Source: Girardinichthys multiradiatus (Eukaryota > Chordata > Actinopteri > Cyprinodontiformes > Goodeidae). From it: 64,000 nt of DNA. Positions 46,402-58,856 of this stretch are shown here, one piece after another. A program made the translations under genes and the position numbers. The stretch is taken from NCBI RefSeq assembly GCF_021462225.1, contig NC_061794.1, positions 46,920,414 to 46,984,413 on the forward strand, written 5' to 3'. Each line of letters starts with the position of its first letter. Within the stretch, counting starts at the first letter, position 1. The notes beneath the pieces are model-generated. The model had not been told where the DNA came from. It was given only the letters and a program-made list of their open reading frames with translations, and searched no databases.

Positions 46402-49400
46402 GTTCAGGTGATGGAGTTCAGTTATTGATGGAGGTCAGGTACTGATGAAGCCAGGTACTGATGGAGGTCAGGTACTGATGGGGGTCAGGTACTGATGGAG
46501 TTCAATTATTGATGGAGTTCAGTTATTGATGGAGGTCAGGTACTGATGGAGCTCAGATACTGATGGAGCTCAGGTACTGTTGGAGTTAAGTTATTGATGG
46601 AGGTCAGGTACGGATGGAGGTCAGATAATGATGGAGTTCAGTTATTGACAGAGGTCAGGTACTGATGGAGCTCAGGTACTGATGGAGGTCAGATACTGAT
46701 GGAGTTCAGGTACTGATGGAGGTCAGATACTGATGGAGCTCAGGTACTGATGGAGGTCAGATACGGATGGAGCTCAAGTACGGATGGTGGTCAGGTACTG
46801 ATGGAGTTCAATTATTGATGGAGTTCAGTTATTGATGGAGGTCAGGTACTGATGGAGCTCAGATACTGATGGAGCTCAGGTACTGATGGAGGTCAGATAC
46901 TGATGGAGTTAAGTTATTGATGGAGGTCAGGTACGGATGGAGGTCAGGTACTGATGGAGCTCAGGTACTGATGGAGGTCAGATACTGATGGAGTTCAGGT
47001 ACTGATGGAGGTCAGATAATGATGGAGTTCAGTTATTGATGGAGGTCAGGTACTGATGGAGCTCAGGTACTGATGGAGGTCAGATACTGATGGAGCTCAG
47101 GTACTAATGGAGGTCAGATAATGATGGAGCTCAGGTACTGATGGAGCTCAGGTACTGATGGAGGTCAGATACTGATGGAGCGCAGGTACTGATGGAGCTC
47201 AGGTACTGATGGAGGTCAGATACTGATGGAGTTCAGGTACTGATGGAGGTCAGATACTGATGGAGTTCAGGTACTGATGGAGGTCAGATAATGATGGAGT
47301 TCAGTTATTGATGGAGGTCAGGTACTGATGGAGCTCAGGTACGGATGGAGGTCGGGTACGGATGGAGTTCAGTTATTGATGGAGCTCAGGTACTGATGGA
47401 GCTCAGGTACTGATGAAGGTCAGATACTGATGGAGTTCAGTTATTGATGAAGGTCAGGTACTGATGGAGCTCAGGTACTGATGGAGGTCAGATACTGATG
47501 GAGCTCAGGTACTGATGGAGGTCAGATACTGATGGAGTTCAGTTATTGACGGAGGTCAGGTACTGATGGAGCTCAGGTACTGATGGAGGTCAGATACTGA
47601 TGGAGTTCAGTTATTGATGAAGGTCAGGTACTGATGGAGCTCAGGTACTGATGGACGTCAGATACTGATGGAGTTCAGTTATTGACGGAGGTCAGGTACT
47701 GATGGAGTTAAGGTACTGACGGAGGTCAGATAATGATGGAGTTCAGTTATTGATGGAGGTCAGGTACTGATGGATCTCAGGTACGAATGGAGGTTGGGTA
47801 CGGATGGAGGTCAGATACTGATGGAGTTCAGGTACTGATGGAGCTCAGATACTGATGGAGCTCAGGTACTGTTGGAGTTAAGTTATTGATGGAGGTCAGG
47901 TACGGATGGAGGTCAGGTACTGATGGAGGTCAGATACTGATGGAGTTCAGGTACTGATGGACGTCAGATAATGATGGAGTTCAGTTATTGATGGAGGTCA
48001 GGTACTGATGGAGCTCAGGTACTGATGGAGGGCAGATACTGATGGAGTTCAGGTACTGATGGAGGTCAGGTACGGATGGAGGTCCGTTATTGATGGAGAT
48101 CAGGTACTGATGGAGGTCGGGTACGGATGGAGTTCAGTTATTGATGGAGCTCAGGTACTGATGGAGCTCAGGTACTGATGAAGGTCAAGTACTGATGGAG
48201 TTCAGTTATTGACGGAGGTCAGGTACTGATGGAGCTCAGGTACTGATGGAGGTCAGACACTGAAGGAGGTCAGATACTGATGGAGTTCAGTTATTGATGG
48301 AGTTCAGTTACTGATGGAGGTCAGATACTGATGGAGCTCAAGTACTGATGGAGTTCAGTTATTGACGAAGGTCAGGTACTGATGGAGGTCAGATACTGAT
48401 GGAGTTCAGGTACTGATGGAGGTCAGGTACAGATGGAGGTCCGTTATTGATGGAGATCAGGTACTGATGGAGGTCAGATACTGATGGAGCTCAGGTACTG
48501 ATGGAGGTCAAGTACTGATGGAGCTCAGGTACTGATGGAGCTCAGGTACTGATGGAGGTCAAGTACTGATGGAGTTCAGTTATTGACGAAAGTCACGTAC
48601 TGATGGAGGTCAGATACTGATGGAGTTCAGGTACTGATGGAGGTCAGATAATGACTGAGTTCAGTTATTGATGGAGGTCAGGTACTGATGGAGCTCAGGT
48701 ACTGATGGAGGTCAGACACTGATGGAGGTCAGATACTGATGGAGTTCAGTTATTGATGGAGTTCAGTTACTGATGGAGGTCAGATACTGATGGAGCTCAG
48801 GTACTGATGGAGGTCAAGTACTGATGGAGCTCAGGTACTGATGGAGCTCAGGTACTGATGGAGGTCAAGTACTGATGGAGTTCAGTTATTGACGAAGGTC
48901 AGGTACTGATGGAGGTCAGATACTGATGGAGTTCAGGTACTGATGGAGGTCAGGTATGGATGGAGGTCCGTTATTGATGGAGATCAGGTACTGATGGAGG
49001 TCAAGTACTGATGGAGTTCAGTTATTGACGAAGGTCAGGTACTGATGGAGGTCAGATACTGATGGAGTTCAGTTATTGATGGAGTTCAGTTACTGATGGA
49101 GGTCAGATACTGATGGAGCTCAGGTACTGATGGAGGTCAAGTACTGATGGAGCTCAGGTACTGATGGAGCTCAGGTACTGATGGAGGTCAAGTACTGATG
49201 GAGTTCGGTTATTGACGAAGGTCAGGTACTGATGGAGGTCAGATACTGATGGAGTTCAGGTACTGATGGAGGTCAGATAATGACTGAGTTCAGTTATTGA
49301 TGGAGGTCAGATAATGATGGAGCTTAGTTATTGACGAAGGTCAGGTACTGATGGAGGTCAGATAATGATGGAGTTCAGTTATTGATGGAGGTCAGGTACT

Positions 49401-49441
49401 GATGGGGCTCAGGTACAGATGGAGGTCAGGTGTTGATGGAC
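46402..49441 (+). repeat. 17-bp minisatellite array, ~178 units
   Basis: Tandem copies of a 17-mer such as GGTACTGATGGAGGTCA over 3 kb. Four main variants recur: GGTACTGATGGAGGTCA, GATACTGATGGAGTTCA, GTTATTGATGGAGGTCA and GGTACTGATGGAGCTCA. They often follow one another in fixed order, giving a 68-bp higher-order unit, for instance starting at 47542, 47610 and 47678. The phase stays exact: distances between shared variant blocks are multiples of 17 from about 46460 to the end, with one 1-bp deletion near 46445. Each unit holds a TGA, so no long frame crosses it. Many units carry AGGTCA, the nuclear-receptor half-site. Confidence 0.97.
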
Positions 49442-50626
49442 TAGAGGTTGACCTTTAACCTGTCCTGCTGCTGAAACTATTTAATTTCCTCCTAGGGGGA
49501 TGATAAAGTTAATCTTATCTCTATATTAATAATTGTATGATTGTTCTAGAAGTTTATGAGCTCATTTACTTCACTGTTTAGCGGTGGATCCCAACACCAT
49601 GGAGCCGGTAGGGTTATTGTAGCTCCACAGGTTCCTCTTTTACCTGTTCTTAGGTGTGTCTGAGAGTAACTCATTTTGGTGCCGTCTCTTGAAATGCTGT
49701 TGAGCCCCTTTACAGCCTGTCCACTTTAATCCCTTCTGACATTTTTGTGGTCTGATAACAGAGATACTATTATCTAGCCCCGCAGAAACACGACAAAATG
49801 GCAAAAACAATGCAAAACTGTTTATGTAATAATATTCAAACACGCAGTATGGTTCTGTCCTCGAGTAGCTAAAAGCAGCACACAGCACTAACATAAGCAG
49901 AAGGTATGATGCTACTGCTACCAGAACAATGGCCAAGACATCATATCAACACAATAGATTCATGTCTAAGTTCTCATAAAGCCTAAGGTGCTTTGAGAAT
50001 AACTTTTATCGTATTGAGAGAAAATTGACGTCGCTTGGAACTACCTTGAGTGTTAGTATTCTTTGTGAATACGGGTCCTGGTGCACAAGCAGTTAAGATA
50101 TTCCAAGCATCGGACCAAATGCGGATATTAATCTCCCTTGACTTCTTTTTGCATAAACATGGTTCAGCTTTTCCCTCACAGTGAAGCTTACCACTTTCAG
50201 CCAGATTTTGTACCATCTAAAACCCAGTAGAACCAAAAACATATCGTCTCTGTTGATGCAAAGAAATTTGGATAAACCCTTTGAATCTCCGTCACATTTC
50301 AGACAGGTATTTATTCTGCGTGTTTGGAGGTCTCTATGAGCTTAATGACGTTAATCTGAAACACCTGCAAACCAGGTGAACATATCTACTAAGACTTTTG
50401 AGTTTAAAACTCTGAGATGTTTTTCAGTTGCAGCTATAAAGTTACAACATTCTGGAAATTACTTTGGTCTTATGCTAAAAACTATTGTTGATTAGCTGTT
50501 TACATAATCAACCAGCTATGATTCATTTAATGGTTTTTCATGAGCAGGATTGAACTGGACCTTTTGTACTTTCAATTTCTAAGATTAAATACTGTTCTGT
50601 TAGTCAAAGGGGGGTTGAACTGAATT
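49442..50626. other. No gene seen
   Basis: Unassigned flank of the minisatellite; no coding or repeat signature was recognised. Confidence 0.4.
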
Positions 50627-50842
50627 GTGGCTCAGTGGGAAGAGTAGTTGTCTCGTAATCTGAAAGTTGTGGGTTTGATTCCACCTTTCCACCACATGTT
50701 GATGTGTCCCTGGTCAAGGCACTGAACCCCAGCTTGCATCAGGGTTTGTGAGTGTGATTGGGTGAATGTGACTCTAGTTCAAAGTGTCTTGACTGGTCCG
50801 TATGACTAGGAAAACGCTGGATGATTCTGTCCATTTACAAAG
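50627..50842 (+). mobile_element. tRNA-derived SINE (second family)
   Basis: GTGGCTCAGTGGGAAGAGTA (A box) and GGGTTTGATTCC (B box, 50671-50682) form a tRNA-like head. The body has CATGTTGATGTGTCCCTGGT, CAAGGCACTGAACCCCAG and a 3' part GACTAGGAAAACGCTGGATG ... CTGTCCATTTAC, a widespread fish SINE body distinct from the other two copies here. Confidence 0.85.
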
Positions 50843-51281
50843 TATCACCAGCTGGGGCGTTGATATTTGTGGTAAACGAGTCTATGAAATGTGGGATTAT
50901 TTTTTACCCACAAATGGATCAAATGTACTAAAATTAAAGGTTGGATTGCTCAGATTTTTAAATGTTAGATTTTACTGCTTATTCTACAGCGTTGCAGTCA
51001 TCCCTCGCAGCGTTGCCAGAATGTATGGAAGGTGCCATATAACCCAGTAGATCAATCTCAACTCTCTGGTTTTTCCTGTGAGAGAAGGTTTCCAACTGCC
51101 CGCTGTGTGACGGCGTCCGGGTCGCTACTTTGAACTGAGTCATTATGTCAAGGTCAGTTTTTATTTCCTGTAGCCAGAAACAGTGACGTGAATGTTAATA
51201 ACTCGGGCCTCAACATGAGGCAGCGCTGTAACAGTCTGAGCGAAGAATGCTGAGCTCTGTAGTCCTGACGCTGCAATGTTG

Positions 51282-51282
51282 G

Positions 51283-51337
<55 letters not shown>
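51282..51337. repeat. (CT)n(CA)n microsatellite
   Basis: CT units at 51282-51300 join CA units at 51301-51337 without a break. Confidence 0.98.
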
Positions 51338-51338
<1 letters not shown>

Positions 51339-54300
51339 ATCAAACCTCTGATATAAAGCCTGAAACTGCACAACTGTCTGCTGTCTGGGAAATTATAGGC
51401 GAAAGAGACGGATCTAATATCAGAGAGTAATCAAAGGACGACAGCTGAGTCAGGGAATCAAATACAGAGAGATGAACTGATGCTACAAAAAATCCACTTT
51501 AAGGCCTGAAAAATACTAGGAATCTAATGAATCCTTACCCTTCTGTTGGGTATTTAAAGGTAAAGATGACACATTGAAATAGGCTGCTTTAATTAGTCCT
51601 CACAAACAACTTTGGTACTGATCTTTTGCCAGTTTGATAAAAAATCACTTGGGATGATGTGGATGACATTGAGCCATGAACAAGTCTGAACATGGATCAG
51701 GAAATAATATCAGAATCCTCAACTGCTGGATATGAAATATTTCCACATTTAAAAAGTACCTTTTCTACATATGTTTTAGGTTGTTGCCTTAAACTGGGCT
51801 CATCTTGTTGAGATTTTATGTCTCCTCCTCTTCCTCAGTATGGTAATAAATACACAAACCTCATGAAAAAGAGTCCGATGTTTGGAGGTGAACACATGAA
51901 GGTGGAACAGAGTCACATTGAGTTTGCTTGGGATGGAAATGATGAGGAGAAGATGAGAAGAAAAAAGGGGTAAAACCCAGAAGAACAAGAACAACATGAA
52001 TGAGCTGCAAATGGGGGCGAGACGAGTCTCCTGTCCCTTCAGATCCTCCCGGTTTTTACACGAAGGAGGTAATTACAGAGGATGACAGAGGGAGGGACGG
52101 ATGTGGAAGGAGAGATGTATAAATATAGCTGCTCGGGTGGGAATACCAGCGAGGGGGATTATCGGAGAGGCGTAAGTGAAAAAAACTTTGAAATTAGATG
52201 GTTTTAGGAAAATATAAAGGTTAGAGGTCAAGAAATGAAAATGCATGAAGACCCCCAGAAATGTATGGAAAACAAAAACAGGGGGGAATATAGAAGAAAA
52301 GAGGGTGGAAGATGGAAAAGTTGAGAAATCTAAACAAATTACTTTATGTCTCTGAGACATTAAACATAAGACAATAAACTAGAAAAATTAGGCACATTCT
52401 GTTTGAGAAATATAGTGTGGCTAATCCCATGTGATTAATTATCATAATGTGTTTTTTTCTTCCTAAATAGAAGACTAGAAAACTGTCTTAATTCTAAATA
52501 TTTCTTATCATTTAAAATGACATACTACTGTTTTGCATTTCATATACAATATTCTATTCTGTTCAGCTATGTGGCAGCCTACTTCATGCAGGTCAACACC
52601 TATGCTAGAAATCCCAGCAGTAAAGGCAACATTCAAACAGTTTTCTGGATTTATTTTTGCTTTGTCACCATTAAACTCCAACTATACTGAAAACATCATC
52701 AATGAGAGGAAATGGTGAATGCTGGGAAGGAGAAAGGAGAACAATGCTGACTGTGCGGATGTTTAGAAAGTATCAGGCGTAGTAAAGTTGAAATTATATT
52801 TGTGTGTGTTTAGGGAACAGTGACTTGGTTCTAGTTCAAATGAAATTCAGAGAAAGCTGTAATTTACCAGAATGGTTTCTGTTTCATAGATGTTCATCAA
52901 AACCTGGAGTCATATAAAATGTTTTCATGAACAAGTGGATTTAAAGTGAATGTTTCTTCTTAAATGTGTCAATACATGCCTTCAGTGTTTGATTTAACAA
53001 AAGAATATAAAAAAATACAGAAGGAAGAATACATTTGTTTAAATGTCACTTAAAGCGTTGCATTAGAGTACCAAGACAAGTGAGGGAGAACAGGAAATGT
53101 TCTTCAGGGGCTCCTCATTACAGCCCACAGAAGGATAACGTTTCCTTAAGGTTGTCTGTAGCAACCTCATTGTGGTTTATTGATCTGGTGGCGGTGATAT
53201 TTTAGCACATTGCAGCATCCTGACATCTTCCAGGCAGGTCATGCAGGTTAGTGACCAGGGGTGTGGTGCCTTCATTGGCTCACTGTATGTGGTAGGGTAC
53301 GGTGTGCACATTAGCTGCAAGTTGCAGCATCAGGATAAGACTGACAGAAGGAAGAGGACCCAAACAGATATTGTTGGTGATTTCCATGAAGATTTTTGCA
53401 GGAATGTTTACAAACGGATTTATTTTCTGTTATATCTGTAGGAATCTGCCCGTGTTTGAGCTCCACAAGCAGAAACAGCTGATCATGACAGGTACTTAAT
53501 TTAGAGCAGAGCAGGTGTTACATATGAACACATGCCATCGTGTTTCATAGGTTATTTTCTTCTTTCCTTGCAACCATCTGGTGACCCCATGATGAGAAAC
53601 AGTGCTCTGAACTGCCTGGATTTCTGCAGCTGCAGCATGAAGATATTTGCATTTTGCCTTAGTTTGGGTGTCTGTTTGCCTAATGCCACACTTCCAGAGT
53701 AGTTATCCAGGAATCATGCAAAACATTACGTAAATTTTTAAAACACCCTGCAGGAGGAGAGAATATTAAACAAGATGGCACTTATGTTTAGGATTAAAAA
53801 CATGTGGAGAGTCTGACTGAAGAACGGGTTAAACAGTGAAGAACGAAAGGCAGGAACACAGGTAAAATCAGGGGAATAAATCTGTTTTTGCAATCACACG
53901 TTAATGGATTATTGTGTTTCTTACCATCAGTCCTGCAGAATGGGGCGCTGTTTCTCATTAATATTTTATTTTTATTTTATTTATTTATCCATCACGTGTT
54001 TAGCAGAATTAGAGTGTTAAATGTGATACTAATTTGGGTTAATATTGTATAGGCATAAAAAGTAATCCTAATATGAATTCATTCAATGATTTTTGTGTCT
54101 ATTGAAGCAGCATTTTGTCTGCAGCACTTTGACGCCTGTAAGGTCTCACAGACAGAAATACTGCGACTCGCATGAAGGAGCTTTAAAAAGACAGTCTTGA
54201 CTGATGCATGCAAAGGCATAGAAAAGAAAAATGCTTTATTCCACCGTGGGGAAAGTGTGACCCACCCTGAAATACAGTGTGACCTTCCATCCTCAGCAGC

Positions 54301-55249
54301 TGCCATCCAGCCAGATAACAGCTACACTCCACCGCAGTCCGTCCTTGGAGAATAAAACACCCATCTTTGTGTTTGTTCCTCGTCTAAATCCGACTGCAGC
54401 AGGATTTGTGTGCCGGCTCCTGCTGCGTTCGAGGCCTGTCGGATCAGTGAGCGCTCTGAAATAGAATGCTTCCTCTGCCATCCTGCAGGATGTCACAAGC
54501 GCTTTGCTCTCAGTTTGCGAGGCTCTGCAGCTCTTCAGGCTTAAATGAGCTCAGGGTGAAAGCCGATGGGTCTCCACGGGGACGCTACAGGAAACCAGCG
54601 GCTGTGCGTTCCCGCTCCATAGGAATGTTGGTTCTGAACTATCTGAAGCTGGAACAGATGCAGGCTGTGGTTTGGTTTATATTCTAGTAGCAACCTGTTC
54701 CACAGGGCTGCGTTTAAAGAAGTCCAAACTTCAGGGTAAAATCTACCAACCTTGTCTTCATTGCTGAGGTACCATTGATCCACCGGGGACTACAGCTGGC
54801 CAACTACTCAAACATTAAATAAAATGAGGTTTAAAAACTATTTGAACAAAAAAAATATTTTTTTAAAAGGATCTTTTAGGATGAAAATCCACTGGCCACT
54901 TAACTAAGGTTCTCCACAACCAAACTGATCCGCTGCAGCCGTCAGTTTGCCAACAGTTTAACCAACTGTGTCAAGCTGTCAACATAAAATATTCTTAATT
55001 ATTTTCAGTTATATATTATATTAACAATATATACCAGACCCAAGGTCTGGTAGGCTGTAGTCTAAGGGTCTGATAAACAGCTAAAGTAGCTACATAATCG
55101 CTAAGTTAGCAACCATGGACAGTAAGTCATGGTATGGAACCTAATGTAACGTTTTATTGCATACATATTTAATAATGTTTTTTAAAATTTTATATTATAT
55201 ATAATGTGTGCCAAAAGATACATTTTATTTTATAGGATGTTGATATCTG
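51338..55249. other. No supported gene
   Basis: AT-rich with no recognised elements. 54280-54680 is richer in G+C and CpG but shows no exon with matching splice sites. A small perfect hairpin, CCAGACC-CAA-GGTCTGG, lies at about 55033-55049. Confidence 0.4.
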
Positions 55250-55495
55250 TGGAAAATTATGTAAAAAAAAAAAGGTTTCGAACTTGATGACAAGAAAAAC
55301 AGATCTGAAAATATTATTGGTCCTTTTAGTGTCGTTGTGGAAGTTCATTGGAACAATCTATGAGAAAAACTGCCTTTGATTTTATACCTATATTAAAAAA
55401 CATCTTTTGGTCCTTTTTCTTATTAAGACTCATCGTGGAAGGTCCAAAGAGCCTCTTGCACCTGAAGCGCTGTAGGTTGAGGACCCCTGGGACAG
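55250..55495. mobile_element. Possible hAT MITE remnant
   Basis: The right end AGAGCCTCTTGCACCTGAAG ... GTAGGTTGAGGACCCCTGGG resembles the vertebrate hAT-related repeat end (CCGCAGGTTGCAGACCCCTG). The left part is AT-rich and unrecognised. It pairs in family with the opposite end at 34305. Confidence 0.4.
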
Positions 55496-56212
55496 GTGAT
55501 CCGTCTATGGCTGTATTCAGGTTTTGAGATTATTCAGAAAGTGGCTGGACTGTTGTGTGATGACGATGATTTTAATGTGTGCAATGAGACATTACCATGT
55601 TTTACTGTGAGCAACCATTCCTGGAATATACTTTTAATTTTTCATTTTACTGTTGCTGTTGTTGTGTTTGAGGGGTTTTTCCCAAAGCAAAGGGACATGC
55701 AGCCTGTGTTGCCCTGACAAATAATCTTCTTACTGTTATCATATATTCATCCTGCCATCATTTTACTGTTCATTATTATCAAGAGAACCAGTGTTTCTAC
55801 ATGACTACCAGCTTCCACTGCCACAACGATACCGACCACACAGACCCAACTAGTGTCAATAGCTGTTCTCAGCTGGAACAAGTGAACTCCCTGCAGGTCA
55901 GAGGTCAGTCTCTGCCTCAAACAGAGGAGCTCTATCTTGATCTCTTCTTCTTTTGAGATGATTGGATGGAACAGCAGATTGTGATGCATTGATGTATCGG
56001 CAATGCAAGCGCTTCTCCGGTTTGTGGTTGAGCCAAAAAACAACGTTCTGTCTATGTTCCCCCCCTCAGCTGTGGTCATTAGATATGGATCATTGACGAG
56101 ATCTCATTTATTTACATTTTAATGTTATCCTATTGCTTCATTTTTATTGCATATCAGCTTTTTAGGAACATATCTGACTGCTAAGACAGACTGAAGTACT
56201 TCTGCACAATAA
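55496..56212. other. No gene seen
   Basis: No signature recognised; a 110-codon minus-strand frame (55747-56079) has no known match. Confidence 0.4.
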
Positions 56213-56217
56213 GCTGT

Positions 56218-56695
56218 TGTTATGATTTGGGGTTGTTTGGTTTTTGGTTTCGTGTTTTTTTCGTTATATGATTTTCACTGCTCAAGTTTTGAATCATGCT
56301 TCTGTTTATTATTTTTCTGGTCATGTTTTAGTCTTGTTCGTGTTTTGTCAAGTTTGGTTTTGTTTGTATATTAGAGTCTCTGTTTTTGCCGCAGCCACGT
56401 TTCGTTCTGTCTGTCACTTAAATTTATTCGGTTCACCTGCTCCAAGTTAATCTGTCTCCTTGCTCCACCTGGTTTTCACTCCATATATACACACCTGTTC
56501 AGTTAGTCATGGCGGAAACATTTCTCAAACCAAGTCTTGTTTTTTGATCATGCCATGCCTGTCTTGCCTGCCCTTTTGTTGTTTTGTTCTTGCCTCCTGC
56601 TGAGTGTGAGTTTTTGTTATTAAACCTTTTTGCACTTACCATCACGCTGCCTGCTCGTCTGCATTCTGGGGTCCTATATCTCGCAAGCCATAACA
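56218..56695 (+). mobile_element. Solo LTR, 478 bp, TSD GCTGT
   Basis: Starts TGTTATGATTTGG and ends CAAGCCATAACA, so TGTTATG and CATAACA form the inverted tips. A perfect 5-bp duplication, GCTGT, flanks it (56213-56217 and 56696-56700). TATATA at 56484-56489 and ATTAAA at 56619-56624 give promoter and polyadenylation signals in + orientation. No internal retroelement sequence is adjacent. It differs from the LTR at 15399-15820. The class (Ty3/Gypsy-like or ERV-like) is not resolved. Confidence 0.87.
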
Positions 56696-56700
56696 GCTGT

Positions 56701-58363
56701 GATATCAGTGTTTTACTAACATTTCTGTTTAAATTTTTAAAAGCTCTTCAAGCAGAAAATTCTTTTAAAAATCTCAGTTTTCAGAATAAGTATCCCAGGA
56801 TCCAAACAATTAGACAATTAAAAATAAAATGTTGCACCTTTTAACAACTAAAACTGACAGATAATGTAATCCCTGATAATAACAGAATTATTTTCACCGT
56901 TTAAAACATAATAAAGCCAATAATGAGATAACATTTAGCCAAAAGTCAATACATTTTATTACATTACTCCTTAGCATTGAATAAATCCTTTAAAATCAAA
57001 ATAACTCACACATGTAGGTCACATGACCACCGTTCTCTTCCTCGATTCCTGCACATCCCACTAGGTGATCTTACCATCAGATCACAGCAACTAACCAAAT
57101 ATTTGCTCATTAAAGAAATTCTGTATTTATACATCCAAGCCAGTAAACAATATTCTAAATAAACATTTTATTCCACAGATAATTACTGAATTGGCTTTTA
57201 CAATCAACGTAGTGGAAAAGCTACAATAAAACGAAGTATGAATTATTACATTATCAGCTGCAGTTATCTTTATTACATTATTGGCTTTATAACATTTAAA
57301 ATGGCCAAAATGACTCTGATTTTGGCTGCTGCACACCTGCTTCAGGAAAGGTTACATGTAACATGTCACTTTTCCTCTTGATCTTTTTTCTTCGAGGAAC
57401 TCAGGATTTTCCAGTTAACAGCCCAGCTTCTAGTTTATGTTTTCTACATCCTTTGACTCTGGCTGTAAAATACAAATCAAATTCAAATGACATCAAAACC
57501 AAAATAATGTAAAGGTTAGTTTTACAAAGTTAAATATAAAACATCGGGTTGAGGAAGCTGTATTTGCAGCAATGGAACCTTGAATCCTCTCATTTCTTCT
57601 CTGAGCTCTTCAGCAGAAAAACAGCAGCATCAGGCATTATTCAGCTCTTAATGTGAGTGATGATCCGACCCATCATGACCAGCTCAGTTCTTGACTTTGC
57701 TCTGCAGACAGAGCTCAGGTTTACCGTGCTGTCGGTCTGCATCTTGCTGTTTTCATGGCCTGATAATCCCCAGAAAGATGCTTGAGTGCTGATTCCAGGC
57801 CAGGTCAAACATCCTCCGCATAATGTACAGCTGGAGGCGAGAAGCAGCACGCCTTAGTGGACGGTGTCATCATGTCGTGTAAATCCTCTGCACTTTAAAA
57901 CTCTTTTTATCGTGCAGCTGCTGAAACCCGGAGATTTATCTGCAATGTATCTAAAACAGATGTGACCCAAAATTAATGTAACAGTAAATTCAAATTGAAA
58001 CCTCTTTAATGGTTAAATTAGAATATTAGAGTTTAGTGAAACTGGAGAAATTTTAGTAAAAAAGCGGAGAAGCCTGAGCCAGACAGCCATCTCTAAAAAC
58101 ATAGGTGTTGCTGCTGCCAGCAGGTGGCGCTCCGTCTTTGTCATTACTTTGTGCACACAACGTGCTCAGCCAGAATATTTTAGTTCCGATGCCTTTTTCT
58201 CTCAAATATTAATGATTTCCAGCTGATTTGCTCATTTTATGCAAACTTGAATCACTTCATTATGAAGACTAAGACATCAGAAACGTGATTATTTTTCAAA
58301 TAGTCAAATTAAATCACTGAGAAATGATTGGAAATCAGTGTGATGTCCTTAGAAGTGCTGCAG

Positions 58364-58364
<1 letters not shown>
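56701..58364. other. No gene seen
   Basis: AT-rich to 57350, then mixed sequence. No supported exon. A 69-codon minus-strand frame at 57641-57850 lies in locally higher G+C but has no recognisable domain. Confidence 0.4.

Positions 58365-58449
<85 letters not shown>
58365..58449. repeat. (GT)n microsatellite
   Basis: About 42 GT units with one GG interruption near 58415. Confidence 0.98.
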
Positions 58450-58450
<1 letters not shown>

Positions 58451-58743
58451 CCTGTCTTGGCATCACAGTGAGAACCATTTTCCCGATTTCACCATCAAAT
58501 TGAGGACCGTTTGTACCAAAGTGAGGACATTTTGCTGGTCCTCACAACCTATTTTTCTAACGGTTAGGTTTAGGACTAAGGTGTGAATTGACTTTAGGTT
58601 AAGGTTAGGGATAGGTAAGCACTGGTAATGGTTAGGTTTAGGGTTATTGTCAGGGTTAGGGCATAGAAAGGGTTGAAAATGACTGAAAATCAATGGAAGT
58701 CAATGGGAGTCAACACATGGTCCTCACTACATATAGTAAAACA

Positions 58744-58746
<3 letters not shown>
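58450..58746. repeat. Dispersed fish repeat between GT tracts
   Basis: Contains GTGAGGACATTTTGCTGGTC, internal inverted GTGAGGAC/GTCCTCAC words, TTAGGTT/TTAGGGTTA-rich middle and ATGGAAGTCAATGGGAGTC near the end. This repeat commonly lies between GT microsatellites in fish. The telomere-like TTAGGG words are part of it, not a telomere. Confidence 0.7.

Positions 58747-58778
<32 letters not shown>
58747..58778. repeat. (GT)n microsatellite
   Basis: Sixteen GT units; an (AC)n tract follows at 58835-58855, which can pair with it. Confidence 0.97.
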
Positions 58779-58780
<2 letters not shown>

Positions 58781-58834
58781 ATTTTAGTCTGGAGTGGGAG
58801 GGGTTCTAGCTCAGAGGCATATGGAGAGGAATAC

Positions 58835-58855
58835 CACACACACACACACACACAC
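58835..58855. repeat. (AC)n microsatellite
   Basis: About ten AC units, complementary to the GT tract 57 bp upstream. Confidence 0.95.
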
Positions 58856-58856
58856 T

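Noticed and set aside
46402..49441. CRISPR-like regular array
   Set aside because: Units are directly adjacent 17-mers with no unique spacers and no cas genes, in a vertebrate genome context. It is a minisatellite.
58560..58660. Interstitial telomere
   Set aside because: TTAGG/TTAGGG words are scattered within a dispersed repeat and not in tandem.
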